Under the pieces are notes generated by a model, which saw only the letters and a list, made by a program, of their open reading frames with translations, ran no database searches and was not told the origin of the DNA. This document shows positions 1 through 6,839 of a stretch of 12,795 bases of DNA, piece by piece (within the stretch, counting starts at the first letter, position 1; every line of letters starts with the position of its first letter). The stretch covers positions 1-12,795 of the forward strand of contig CAJUJM010000077.1 in NCBI GenBank assembly GCA_910586755.1, in the 5' to 3' direction. This stretch comes from an uncultured Lachnospiraceae bacterium (lineage in GTDB: Bacteria; Bacillota; Clostridia; Lachnospirales; Lachnospiraceae). The position numbers were made by a program, and so were the translations under genes.

Positions 1-46
1 ATGCGGTTGCAGATAATACTGCAACTAATTTTGTCTGCTTTCTCAT
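1..46 (-). CDS. N-terminus of a secreted, probably cell-wall-binding protein (partial)
   Basis: Reading leftward from an ATG at 46-44, the sequence encodes MRKQTKLVAVLSATA before leaving the window. This is the charged n-region (RKQTK) and start of the hydrophobic core of a Sec signal peptide. An SD (AAGGAG, minus strand 64-59) lies 12 nt upstream, a little far but usable. The peptide resembles the leader of many Lachnospiraceae proteins with choline-binding-type wall repeats; that is from memory of the family and is inference, since the mature protein is not visible. It is transcribed divergently from the tandem recombinases. A 7-bp inverted repeat with a 6-nt centre lies inside the signal-peptide codons. 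Confidence 0.6.
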   Translation of the reverse strand, partial: MRKQTKLVAVLSATA

Positions 47-109
47 AATAAATGCACTCTCCTTTTTCTTTTTGAATCTCTCTCGAAATCCTTTTTGCAT
101 TACGAGGCA

Positions 110-115
110 ATTATA
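110..115 (-). promoter_or_regulatory. Candidate -10 box for the leftward secreted-protein gene
   Basis: The minus strand reads TATAAT at 115-110, about 64 nt upstream of the ATG at 46. No convincing -35 hexamer is seen at 16-18 bp upstream, so the element is supported only by its perfect -10 match and position. Confidence 0.4.
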
Positions 116-212
116 CTTCCAATAGGGGAAATTATCGAAAGTTGCGGGCAGGAACCAACGCTTACAAAGGCTGATATGGAGATATTTCATATTTTTTCGG
201 AATTTTTTTTAT

Positions 213-272
213 GCCTTTTTCCCTTTTATCAGGTATAATATTAATTTAAAGTATATTTTGAAAGGGGAAGGC
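213..272 (+). promoter_or_regulatory. SD-sequestering inverted repeat before recombinase 1
   Basis: GCCTT (213-217) can pair with AAGGC (268-272), and CCCTTTT (221-227) with GAAAGGG (260-266, one G-T pair). A short asymmetric internal loop separates the two helices. The right arm contains the SD of the first recombinase (AAAGGGGAAGG, 261-271). The loop contains the -10 box, so RNA started at the local promoter would lack the left arm and only read-through RNA would fold. Folding is inferred from complementarity. Confidence 0.45.
234..239 (+). promoter_or_regulatory. Candidate -10 box for the recombinase pair
   Basis: A perfect TATAAT lies 36 nt upstream of the first recombinase start. The -35 position (around 210-216) is a poor match in a T-rich stretch, so the promoter may be weak or activated. 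Transcription would begin near 246, downstream of the pyrimidine tract 213-227 that can pair with the gene SD. Confidence 0.5.
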
Positions 273-275
273 GCT

Positions 276-1130
276 ATGAGGAAAGGAACTGCCGGACTGC
301 TTCCGGAGCCTTCTGGGGCTCAGGATGACTTGTCTGCCTTCCGTGACTACCTTTCCTGCCATAATCTGGCGGAAAATACCATCCATGTGTATCTTTATGC
401 CATCCGGCAGTTTTGTACGTTGTTCCCCTCCCTCAATGCTTCCAGCCTTCAGCTATACAAGCTTTATCTCCTGGAACACTATAAGCCTCAGACCGTCAAT
501 CTCCGGATTCGGGCTGTCAATTGCTATCTGGAATATCTGGGAATTACGGATATACGGCTTTCCATGATTCGGATGCAGCAAAAAACTTACCTGGATCGGA
601 TAATCAGCGAGGCAGATTATGAATATCTGAAAGCCTGCCTTCAGCGGGACGGGGAACATCTTTATTATTTTGCAGTCCGCTATATGGGAGCCACAGGAAT
701 GAGGGTGGGAGAGTTGATCCAGCTTGCCACTATAGATGTGTACCGGGGATACAAGGATCTGTTTTCAAAAGACAACAAATCCCGCCGCATCTACATTCCT
801 TCCTGCCTTCGTGATTCCACCATGCGCTGGCTGGCCCGGGAAGAAAGGCCGGAAGGAGACGTTTTCTTAAATCGCTTCGGAAATCGGATTACCCCGGCCG
901 GTATCCGGGGCCAGCTTAAAAAGTTTGCCGTCCGTTACGGTATGGATGCCACGGTCATATATCCCCATTCCTTCCGTCACCGGTTTGCCAAAAGCTTTAT
1001 TGAGCACGGCGGAGATATTGCCATGCTCTCCGACCTTTTAGGCCATGAAAGTATTGAAACCACCCGGATCTATCTGCGCCGTTCCAGCAGTGAGCAGGCC
1101 CGGCTGGTGAATGAAATTGTGGATTGGTAA
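276..1130 (+). CDS. Tyrosine recombinase/integrase 1 of a tandem pair
   Basis: A site-specific DNA strand-exchange enzyme of the phage integrase (XerC/D-like) family, 284 aa. An N-terminal SAM-like core-binding domain covers about residues 15-90. The catalytic domain (about 105-284) has all expected residues: Arg143 in MRVGEL, Lys168 in the beta-hairpin, His231 and Arg234 in HSFRHR, His257 in GHESIETT and the nucleophile Tyr266 in RIYL. The ATG at 276 is preferred to an upstream in-frame TTG (258) because the SD (AAAGGGG, 261-267) sits 8 nt before it. It is followed after 12 nt by a paralogue, and both diverge from a surface-protein gene. Such pairs commonly control DNA inversion or integrate small elements; the substrate is not evident here. 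No xis-like gene or phage genes accompany it, which argues against a prophage integrase. Confidence 0.93.
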   Translation: MRKGTAGLLPEPSGAQDDLSAFRDYLSCHNLAENTIHVYLYAIRQFCTLFPSLNASSLQLYKLYLLEHYKPQTVNLRIRAVNCYLEYLGITDIRLSMIRMQQKTYLDRIISEADYEYLKACLQRDGEHLYYFAVRYMGATGMRVGELIQLATIDVYRGYKDLFSKDNKSRRIYIPSCLRDSTMRWLAREERPEGDVFLNRFGNRITPAGIRGQLKKFAVRYGMDATVIYPHSFRHRFAKSFIEHGGDIAMLSDLLGHESIETTRIYLRRSSSEQARLVNEIVDW

Positions 1131-1142
1131 TGGAGTGATGAT

Positions 1143-2021
1143 ATGAATTTAGAAAAAACGCTCTCAGATTTTCAGAATGATTTAAGCCGCCAGGGGATGT
1201 CCCCAAATACTATCGCCTCTTATCTGACTGCTGTCCGGCAGTTTTATGCCCATTCCACCGTACTCACTGTAGAAACCCTTCAGGATTTTCGGAAACAGCT
1301 TATGGAGCATTACCGTCCTTCTACTGTCAACGCCAGAATCAGTGCCATTAACCGATATTTATCGTTTATTCACGCCCAAAAAGAGGAAGCGCCTCCATCC
1401 ATTTTGCCTCCTCTTCCCAAAGCTGCCCCTTTACCTGATTCCTACCGCCTTTATGCTGTCCGTATGCAGCAAAAGTCCTATTTGGATTCCATCATTTCCC
1501 AGGAAGATTATGAGCATTTAAAAGCCAGCCTTCTGTCCGACAACAATATGAGCTGGTATTTTCTCATCCATTTTCTGGGTTCCACAGGAGTCCGGGTGGG
1601 AGAATTGATTCAGATTAAAGTAGAGCATTTGCATCTGGGCTACATGGATCTTTATTCCAAGGGCGGAAAGGTGCGCCGGATCTATTTTCCCGACAGGCTC
1701 TGTAAAGAAGCCCTGCCCTGGTATACTTCCCAGGGCAGGAAAAGCGGGTTTCTATTTACCAATAAAAGCGGGAAGCCTTTGACTCCCCGCTGGATTCATT
1801 CTTATTTAAAAGTTTTGGCTGTCCGTTACGGCGTGGATCCCCGTACCGTCTATCCCCACTCCTTCCGCCACCGGTTTGCCAAAAATTTTCTAAAAAAATT
1901 TAATGATATCTCACTGTTAGCGGATCTTATGGGACATGAAAGTATTGAAACTACCCGTATTTATCTTACCCATTCCACCAGTGAACAGAGGCAGACCATC
2001 GATCAGATCGTAACCTGGTGA
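1143..2021 (+). CDS. Tyrosine recombinase/integrase 2 of a tandem pair
   Basis: Paralogue of the preceding gene, 292 aa, with the same architecture and many shared blocks (RMQQKSYLD, VRVGELIQ, YPHSFRHRFAK, GHESIETTRIYL). The catalytic set is complete: Arg151, Lys176, His239, Arg242, His265 and Tyr274. The linker between the core-binding and catalytic domains is longer and proline-rich (about residues 80-102) than in recombinase 1. The start at 1143 has GGAG at 1132-1135, 7 nt upstream, and the two genes are almost certainly one transcript. Two intact, diverged paralogues suggest either heteromeric action on asymmetric half-sites (as XerC/XerD) or opposite preferences for ON and OFF inversion (as FimB/FimE); the sequence cannot distinguish these. 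Confidence 0.93.
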   Translation: MNLEKTLSDFQNDLSRQGMSPNTIASYLTAVRQFYAHSTVLTVETLQDFRKQLMEHYRPSTVNARISAINRYLSFIHAQKEEAPPSILPPLPKAAPLPDSYRLYAVRMQQKSYLDSIISQEDYEHLKASLLSDNNMSWYFLIHFLGSTGVRVGELIQIKVEHLHLGYMDLYSKGGKVRRIYFPDRLCKEALPWYTSQGRKSGFLFTNKSGKPLTPRWIHSYLKVLAVRYGVDPRTVYPHSFRHRFAKNFLKKFNDISLLADLMGHESIETTRIYLTHSTSEQRQTIDQIVTW

Positions 2022-2055
2022 TGTCGTCAGCCCTTTACGCCGCCGGCCGCAATGC

Positions 2056-2108
2056 AAAAAACCAGGCTGAAGTCTCCTTTCAAAAACAGCTTCAACCTGG
2101 CCTTTTTT
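2056..2108. terminator. Bidirectional intrinsic terminator
   Basis: CCAGGCTGAAG (2062-2072) pairs with CTTCAACCTGG (2090-2100) with one G-T pair. It is flanked by A6 on the left (2056-2061) and T6 on the right (2103-2108), so it can end both the recombinase transcript and the convergent fbp-HAAS transcript. Its T-run overlaps the stop codon of the HAAS gene. Confidence 0.85.
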
Positions 2109-2601
2109 ATTGTTTTCTTTTAAAGATACTATATAAAAACCACACAACCAGCAGAGGTCCGATAATAGGGCTCAGCAGGGAAAAAATCCCGCCAATAATG
2201 CTGAACACCACAACTATCGCCAGCACCAGAACCGCCGGGATAATAAACCGCCTCCATCCCCGGCTAAAATCATACATGCGGAAGCTGCCGCCAACCGGAT
2301 CGCTCTTATCGTAGTTCTGGTAATCCCCAGAGTCTCCCCGGCTGCTGTAAAAACCTTCCTGATCATAGGTTTGTCCGCCATAAGCGCCCTGACTGTCCCC
2401 GCCTCCATTGGCTTCAATAATGGTCTTGGCAATCAACCGGTATCCTCCGATCTCGTCAATCACCTCTTCCTCTGAGCGGCCTTTTGCGGCTTCCTCCCGA
2501 ATATATTCATCGTAGTACTTTAAGTTTTCCTGAATCACGGATGGATGTACCTCACCATTGAGGGCTGAGGCCAGCCGGCTTAAAAACTCTTCTCGGTTCA
2601 T
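2107..2601 (-). CDS. HAAS (DUF1700) domain membrane protein
   Basis: 164 aa. Residues 1-65 match the HAAS/DUF1700 helical domain (MNREEFLSRLASAL at the start, then YYDEYI, EEEVIDEIGG and AKTIIE). A polar, Gly/Tyr/Gln/Asp-rich low-complexity linker follows (about 66-115). A C-terminal hydrophobic segment of about 40 residues (about 119-160) is long enough for one or two membrane helices and ends in KRKQ. Such proteins usually sit next to a PadR-type regulator and are thought to act in membrane signalling; here no PadR gene is adjacent. Instead its ATG overlaps the fbp stop codon (ATGA), so its translation is probably coupled to fbp. Function beyond the domain is unknown. Confidence 0.85.
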   Translation of the reverse strand: MNREEFLSRLASALNGEVHPSVIQENLKYYDEYIREEAAKGRSEEEVIDEIGGYRLIAKTIIEANGGGDSQGAYGGQTYDQEGFYSSRGDSGDYQNYDKSDPVGGSFRMYDFSRGWRRFIIPAVLVLAIVVVFSIIGGIFSLLSPIIGPLLVVWFLYSIFKRKQ

Positions 2602-4544
2602 TTTGTCAATTCAATCCTTTCCTTCAGACTGCCTTTCCGATAGGCGGCAATCAGCTCCTTTAAATCGCGGATCTGTACTGCCAGCTCAGCCCCCTTATCC
2701 GTATCGGCAACCATAATCCGCTTCTTCGTCTTTTCCACGATGTGAACGGTTGGGGTACTTTCCCGGGTAGGATCAAAGGGCTTGTGCTCTGCCAAAGCCA
2801 GATGGTGGGAGTTATAAATCAAGGTATAGCCTGCGATCCCGGTTTTGGACTGATAGGCTTTCGAAAGGCCGCCGTCAATGATAAACAATTTCCCGCCGGC
2901 CTTTACCGGCTTCTCCCCGTCTTTTATCTTAACCGGCACGTGGCCGTTGATAATATGGGAGCCGTCCCTGGGCAGTCCAAATTCTTCTAAAATCTTATCA
3001 CAGTATTCTTCCTTCTGGCTCAGCTGGTAATAGGGGTTATAGACTTCTTTGTGTGTAGTCTTGTCTTCAATAAAATAATGCTCAAATGTGGTCATCTTAT
3101 CCTTTCCGAATACCGGAGATTTGGCTCCGCACCAGAGGTACCACATAAAGTCCCTGGCATTATCCTTTCCCGGAGCCCCTTCCGGCAGGAAATAGGCATC
3201 CTGAGCCATCTTGTCCACATAATCTAATAACGCTTTTCCAGCGTATTCTTCTTCACCAAATCTTACAATCTGAAAATTGCCGTCCCTGGTCATGGGAATA
3301 CAGCCGTGATACAGCAGGTTGGAGTTGTAGCATTTGTACATACTTCCATGGGAATATAAAAATTTCACATGCTTATGAAGCAGCGAGTTGTGCCGGAAGG
3401 ACATCTGAAGCGTGTGAAGCAGTTCCTCCTCCTCCCTGGTAAGCTTTAGGGGCGCTTCCGGATTTACTGTGGGAAACCGCATATCCATCATAGAGTATTC
3501 TTTGTTTCCCACCTTTACCGTACCCTTTTCAAAGTCAATGCACTGTAAAAGGATCCGGTCATCCATCTGATACTCCGGATGGCGTTTAATAATCTGGCCC
3601 TCTATTTTAAATTGTATAACAGCAATGGCTTTGTGCATTTTAGCCGCCAGCCCCGGATCCACTGCATCATAAATATTTTCGTCCAGAATATGGGGAGCAA
3701 AACGCTCACAGGGATCTTCCCGGTATACCTTGGCTGCAAACATGGACAAGGGGCGGAGATTGATCCCATAACCTTCCTCCAAAGCGTCAAAATTATTATA
3801 ACTGATGGCAATCCGCAGAACATTGCAGATACAGGCCAGATTGCCTGTAGAAGCCCCCATCCAGTCTATGTCATGATTTCCCCACTGAATGTCCACATCA
3901 TGAAACTGCATCAGTTCATTCATAATCAGGTCTGCCCGGGGGCCTCTGTCAAAAATATCTCCGATAATATGGAGACTGTCGATGGTTAAATTCTGAATCA
4001 GTTCACACAGGGCAATGATAAATTGATCCGCAATCTGAATATCAATGATAGAACGGATAATCTCACTGTAGTAGACCTTCTTATTCTCGTCATTATAATC
4101 AACATGGATCAATTCGTCAATAATATAGGCAAAAGACGGCGGCATTTTTTTCCGAACCTTGGAACGGCTGTATTTAGAAGAAACCTCTTTGCAGATATTT
4201 ACCAGACGGTAGATGGTAATCCTCTGCCAGTCCTCTGTGTTTCGTCCCTCTGCCGTCATACGGCGGATATTCCGATCCGGATAGTAAATCAGGTTGGCCA
4301 ATTCGATCTGCTCTTCTTCCGGGATAATGTAGCCAAAAGTCGCCTTGATCTTCTCCCGGATAATCCCGGAGGAGGAACGCAGTAAATGTATAAATGCCTC
4401 GTGTTCTCCGTGGAGATCACTGAAAAAATATTCCGTCCCCTTAGGAAGCCCCTGAATCGCCATCAAATTGATCATTTCCCCCGAAGCTGACCGAATAGAC
4501 GGATATTCCCTGGACATTAATTTTAGGTACTCTAAATCCCTCAT
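2598..4544 (-). CDS. fbp: Class III fructose-1,6-bisphosphatase
   Basis: Hydrolyses fructose-1,6-bisphosphate to fructose-6-phosphate in gluconeogenesis, in the cytoplasm. It belongs to the Firmicutes-type (FBPase_2, Bacillus subtilis Fbp-like) metallophosphatase family and its roughly 650 aa is full length. Metal-site motifs are visible in order: SDLHGEH near residue 44, GDIFDRG near 197, WGNHD near 223, and the C-terminal NGHVPV and FIIDGGLSKAYQ. The ATG at 4544 is preferred over one at 4550 because the SD GAGAGGG (minus 4559-4553) is 8 nt from the former and only 2 nt from the latter. It overlaps the HAAS gene by 4 nt. A promoter with a palindrome over its -35 region lies at 4599-4630. All expected motifs are intact, so the gene is likely functional. 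Confidence 0.96.
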   Translation of the reverse strand: MRDLEYLKLMSREYPSIRSASGEMINLMAIQGLPKGTEYFFSDLHGEHEAFIHLLRSSSGIIREKIKATFGYIIPEEEQIELANLIYYPDRNIRRMTAEGRNTEDWQRITIYRLVNICKEVSSKYSRSKVRKKMPPSFAYIIDELIHVDYNDENKKVYYSEIIRSIIDIQIADQFIIALCELIQNLTIDSLHIIGDIFDRGPRADLIMNELMQFHDVDIQWGNHDIDWMGASTGNLACICNVLRIAISYNNFDALEEGYGINLRPLSMFAAKVYREDPCERFAPHILDENIYDAVDPGLAAKMHKAIAVIQFKIEGQIIKRHPEYQMDDRILLQCIDFEKGTVKVGNKEYSMMDMRFPTVNPEAPLKLTREEEELLHTLQMSFRHNSLLHKHVKFLYSHGSMYKCYNSNLLYHGCIPMTRDGNFQIVRFGEEEYAGKALLDYVDKMAQDAYFLPEGAPGKDNARDFMWYLWCGAKSPVFGKDKMTTFEHYFIEDKTTHKEVYNPYYQLSQKEEYCDKILEEFGLPRDGSHIINGHVPVKIKDGEKPVKAGGKLFIIDGGLSKAYQSKTGIAGYTLIYNSHHLALAEHKPFDPTRESTPTVHIVEKTKKRIMVADTDKGAELAVQIRDLKELIAAYRKGSLKERIELTK

Positions 4545-4598
4545 AATCATAACCCTCTCTAATTCCTGACGGCTGTGTGCCGGCGTTTATCTGGGTTT

Positions 4599-4630
4599 AT
4601 AGTACCATAGATTTATGGTTGCGTGCAACC
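4599..4630 (-). promoter_or_regulatory. Candidate fbp promoter with overlapping operator-like palindrome
   Basis: On the minus strand, TTGCAC (4628-4623) and TACTAT (4604-4599) are separated by 18 bp; a TATAAA alternative lies at 4601-4596. The -35 hexamer sits inside the palindrome GGTTGC-GT-GCAACC (4617-4630, 6-bp arms). A protein bound there would block or tune polymerase. The -35 match is weak, so the promoter is a proposal. Confidence 0.4.
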
Positions 4631-4741
4631 TGCAGCTGTCTTGAATCTGTTAAAATACATAGTCTTAAAAGGCGTGAGCTTAACCCATCGGATCGCCAAA
4701 ATTCACGAAATCCTTCCATACTATATTTTTCAGGAAATATG

Positions 4742-4750
4742 TGGTATAAT
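4742..4750 (+). promoter_or_regulatory. Extended -10 promoter for the MBL hydrolase and M23 genes
   Basis: TGGTATAAT (4742-4750) is a perfect extended -10. The -35 position (about 4722-4727) is not a recognisable hexamer, as expected for extended -10 promoters. It would give a leader of about 76 nt before the ATG at 4833. Confidence 0.6.
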
Positions 4751-4758
4751 GGAAACAC

Positions 4759-4800
4759 TTACCCTCAGTGGACAAAAGGCTCCCTACTCTCAGTAGGTAA
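4759..4800 (+). promoter_or_regulatory. Leader RNA with alternative hairpins upstream of the MBL hydrolase
   Basis: CCTACT (4783-4788) and AGTAGG (4792-4797) form a 6-bp hairpin with a 3-nt loop. TTACC (4759-4763) can alternatively pair with GGTAA (4796-4800), which shares two bases with the first hairpin. The motif CTCAGT is repeated at 4764-4769 and 4789-4794. It matches no riboswitch class known to me and may be incidental. Confidence 0.25.
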
Positions 4801-4832
4801 TATCTATCCATAACAGAAAGCAGGAACCACAA

Positions 4833-5636
4833 ATGGAACAATTATACATATTTGGAACCGGCCATGCTGCCGTTACCCGCAATTATAACACCTGTTTCGC
4901 CATCCGCGACGGCGAAGATTTTTTTATGACCGATGCCGGCGGCGGCAACCGGATTTTAGGAATCCTTCAGGATATGGAAGTCCCTTTAGAGCGGATCCAC
5001 CATATATTTGTGACCCATGAACACACGGATCACATTTTAGGTATTGTCTGGATGGTCCGCATGATCGGCAGCCGGATCCTGGCAGGAAAATACCAGGGAA
5101 ATCTGCATCTCTACTGTCACCAAGAGCTGACTGATACCATTTATACCCTGTGCCGTCTGACGGTTATGGGAAGCGTAATAAAGCTTTTTGGCTCCCGTAT
5201 CCATCTGACCGCCGTAAGCTCCGGAGAAACCCTGGAAATTCTGGGACATTCCGTTACCTTTTTTGATATTCATTCCACCAAGGCCAAGCAGTTTGGCTAC
5301 CGTTTTACTCTAAAAGACGGCCGGTGTCTGACCTGCGCCGGAGATGAGCCTTACAATCCTCTCTGCCGTCCTTACGTAATGGGAAGTTCCTGGCTCCTCC
5401 ATGAAGCATTTTGCCTGTATGGAGAAAGAGAGCGCTATAAACCTTACGAGAAACATCACAGTACCGTAAAAGATGCCTGTGAGCTGGCCCAATCTCTGGG
5501 AATTCCCAATCTGGTTCTCTGGCACACGGAGGAGGATCACGGAGCACAGCGCCAAAAGCTTTATATGGAGGAAGGCGCCGCCTACTACACCGGCCGCCTG
5601 TATGTTCCGGAGGACGGAACTGTTTTAGACCTGTAA
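4833..5636 (+). CDS. MBL-fold metallohydrolase, RNase Z-like
   Basis: 267 aa, metallo-beta-lactamase fold. Zn-ligand motifs are visible: THEHTDH at residues 61-67 (His62, His64, Asp66, His67), then FDIHST, CAGDEP with its Asp, LLHEAF, and a C-terminal LVLWHTEED that supplies the last His. The HEAF and HHST-x(n)-A spacing resemble the RNase Z/ElaC branch, which cleaves tRNA 3' trailers. The protein is shorter than typical RNase Z (about 300 aa), and I cannot place the exosite arm, so a different phosphodiesterase or other hydrolase is equally possible. The SD AGGAA (4822-4826) lies 6 nt before the ATG. The M23 gene follows after 72 nt on the same strand, probably one transcript. No signal peptide, so likely cytoplasmic. 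Confidence 0.85.
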   Translation: MEQLYIFGTGHAAVTRNYNTCFAIRDGEDFFMTDAGGGNRILGILQDMEVPLERIHHIFVTHEHTDHILGIVWMVRMIGSRILAGKYQGNLHLYCHQELTDTIYTLCRLTVMGSVIKLFGSRIHLTAVSSGETLEILGHSVTFFDIHSTKAKQFGYRFTLKDGRCLTCAGDEPYNPLCRPYVMGSSWLLHEAFCLYGERERYKPYEKHHSTVKDACELAQSLGIPNLVLWHTEEDHGAQRQKLYMEEGAAYYTGRLYVPEDGTVLDL

Positions 5637-5650
5637 CTTCGTTCTATTTC

Positions 5651-5699
5651 CCTTCCTTTTATCATATCCTTTCTTGAAAGATGACTTTAAAAAGGAAGG
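5651..5699 (+). promoter_or_regulatory. Long inverted repeat sequestering the M23 gene SD
   Basis: CCTTCCTTTT (5651-5660) is perfectly complementary to AAAAGGAAGG (5690-5699), which is the SD of the M23 peptidase gene. The 29-nt interior holds a second hairpin, CTTTC-TT-GAAAG (5669-5680), extended by TCAT (5662-5665) and ATGA (5681-5684). No T-run follows, so this is not a terminator; translational control in the MBL-M23 mRNA is the likely role. Confidence 0.6.
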
Positions 5700-5708
5700 T
5701 ACAAGCCT

Positions 5709-6839
5709 ATGAAACTCCCCTGGAAATCCCAGCGCCTTTCCAGGCTTTTCTCATCCAGCGCCCTCATATGCGCCGAGGCCATTATTCTGTGCATTTTGGG
5801 GGTTTCTCTTTTCATTCAATCCATGCGGGACGGGCTGCCGTGGCCTCCCAAAGCCGCAGGTATGGACGGAACCGGTATTGCCGCCGTTCCAGCGGAGGAA
5901 TCCTATATTAAATGGGTGGATTTTAACGTAACCTCACAGGCTTTAAATCAGGCCTTCCGCTATGATGTGGACACCTTTCAGGCTCCCGTCCACTTGAACT
6001 GGATTGAACTTCTGGCCTATTTAGGCGCTAAATACGGCGGTGATTTTTCCCACTACAAAAAGTCAGACATGGACAGTCTGGCAGCTCAGCTTACAGACGG
6101 GGCTTCCATGGAAGAGCTGACCAAAAATCTCACCTATTATTCCTATTATCTGGAGGCTTATGGAGCTGTCCTTGGAGGCATGGTAGGAGAATTTGAAGCG
6201 GAAATCCCTGCCTCCCAAGCCCCTGAATCTCTTCTTACCCCCGGCGCAGAAAACAATACCGGAAAAGTTTGGGCATATCAATATGGGCTGAAAGCCTTTT
6301 CTCCCATTGCTAAAAATTTTCCCTACAGCGATTACAGCGATTTTGGCGCTGCCAGGGACTATGGCTACCGCAGGCAGCATCTGGGGCATGATTTTTTAGG
6401 CCAGACTGGAACCCCCATTATTGCCGTAGAGTCCGGCACTGTGGAAGCTATCGGCTGGAATCAGTACGGCGGCTGGCGGCTGGGTATCCGGAGCTTTGAC
6501 CAAAAGCGGTATTACTATTACGCCCACCTCCGGAAAAATTATCCTTATCAGTCCAACCTGCAGGAAGGTTCCGTTGTTCAGGCCGGGGACGTTATCGGTT
6601 ACCTGGGCCGCACCGGCTACAGCGCCACAGAAAACACCAACAATATTAATGAATCCCATCTCCATTTTGGTATCCAATTAATTTTTGATGAGTCTCAAAA
6701 GGAGGGAAATAACGAAATCTGGATCAACTGCTATGAGCTGGCAAAATTCCTGCGCCAGCACCAGTCGGAAACCCAAAAAGTAGAAGGCACCAAGGAATGG
6801 GAGCGGATCTATGGGATGCGGGATCCTGCTGTCCCCTAA
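5709..6839 (+). CDS. Membrane-anchored M23 (LytM-type) metallopeptidase
   Basis: 376 aa. A basic N-terminus (MKLPWKSQRLSR) and hydrophobic helix at about residues 17-37 make a signal anchor with the rest outside the membrane. Residues 65-165 form a helical region of unknown fold. The C-terminal domain (about 215-325) is a peptidase family M23 domain: HLGHD gives His224 and Asp228, YYAHL gives His273, and SHLHFG gives His317 and His319, so the Zn ligands and catalytic His are all present. M23 enzymes cut peptidoglycan cross-bridges, so a wall-remodelling role is likely. The ATG at 5709 follows AAGGAAGG (5692-5699) by 9 nt, and that SD lies in a 10-bp inverted repeat. Its TAA overlaps the stop of the convergent acyltransferase. 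Confidence 0.88.
   Translation: MKLPWKSQRLSRLFSSSALICAEAIILCILGVSLFIQSMRDGLPWPPKAAGMDGTGIAAVPAEESYIKWVDFNVTSQALNQAFRYDVDTFQAPVHLNWIELLAYLGAKYGGDFSHYKKSDMDSLAAQLTDGASMEELTKNLTYYSYYLEAYGAVLGGMVGEFEAEIPASQAPESLLTPGAENNTGKVWAYQYGLKAFSPIAKNFPYSDYSDFGAARDYGYRRQHLGHDFLGQTGTPIIAVESGTVEAIGWNQYGGWRLGIRSFDQKRYYYYAHLRKNYPYQSNLQEGSVVQAGDVIGYLGRTGYSATENTNNINESHLHFGIQLIFDESQKEGNNEIWINCYELAKFLRQHQSETQKVEGTKEWERIYGMRDPAVP

Noticed and set aside
276..2021. Recombinases as integrases of a prophage or integrative element
   Set aside because: No excisionase, phage, mobilisation or att-like repeats are seen in the window, and the flanks are housekeeping genes.
3579..3989. 136-codon plus-strand open frame inside fbp
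   Set aside because: Mirror of conserved fbp coding sequence; no start signal.
4577..4813. 78-codon open frame between fbp and the MBL gene
   Set aside because: No SD, no recognisable protein features, and it overlaps the promoter elements of both flanking genes.
5651..5699. The M23 leader inverted repeat as an intrinsic terminator
   Set aside because: The right arm is followed by TACAAGCCTATG, not a T-run, and it contains the SD.
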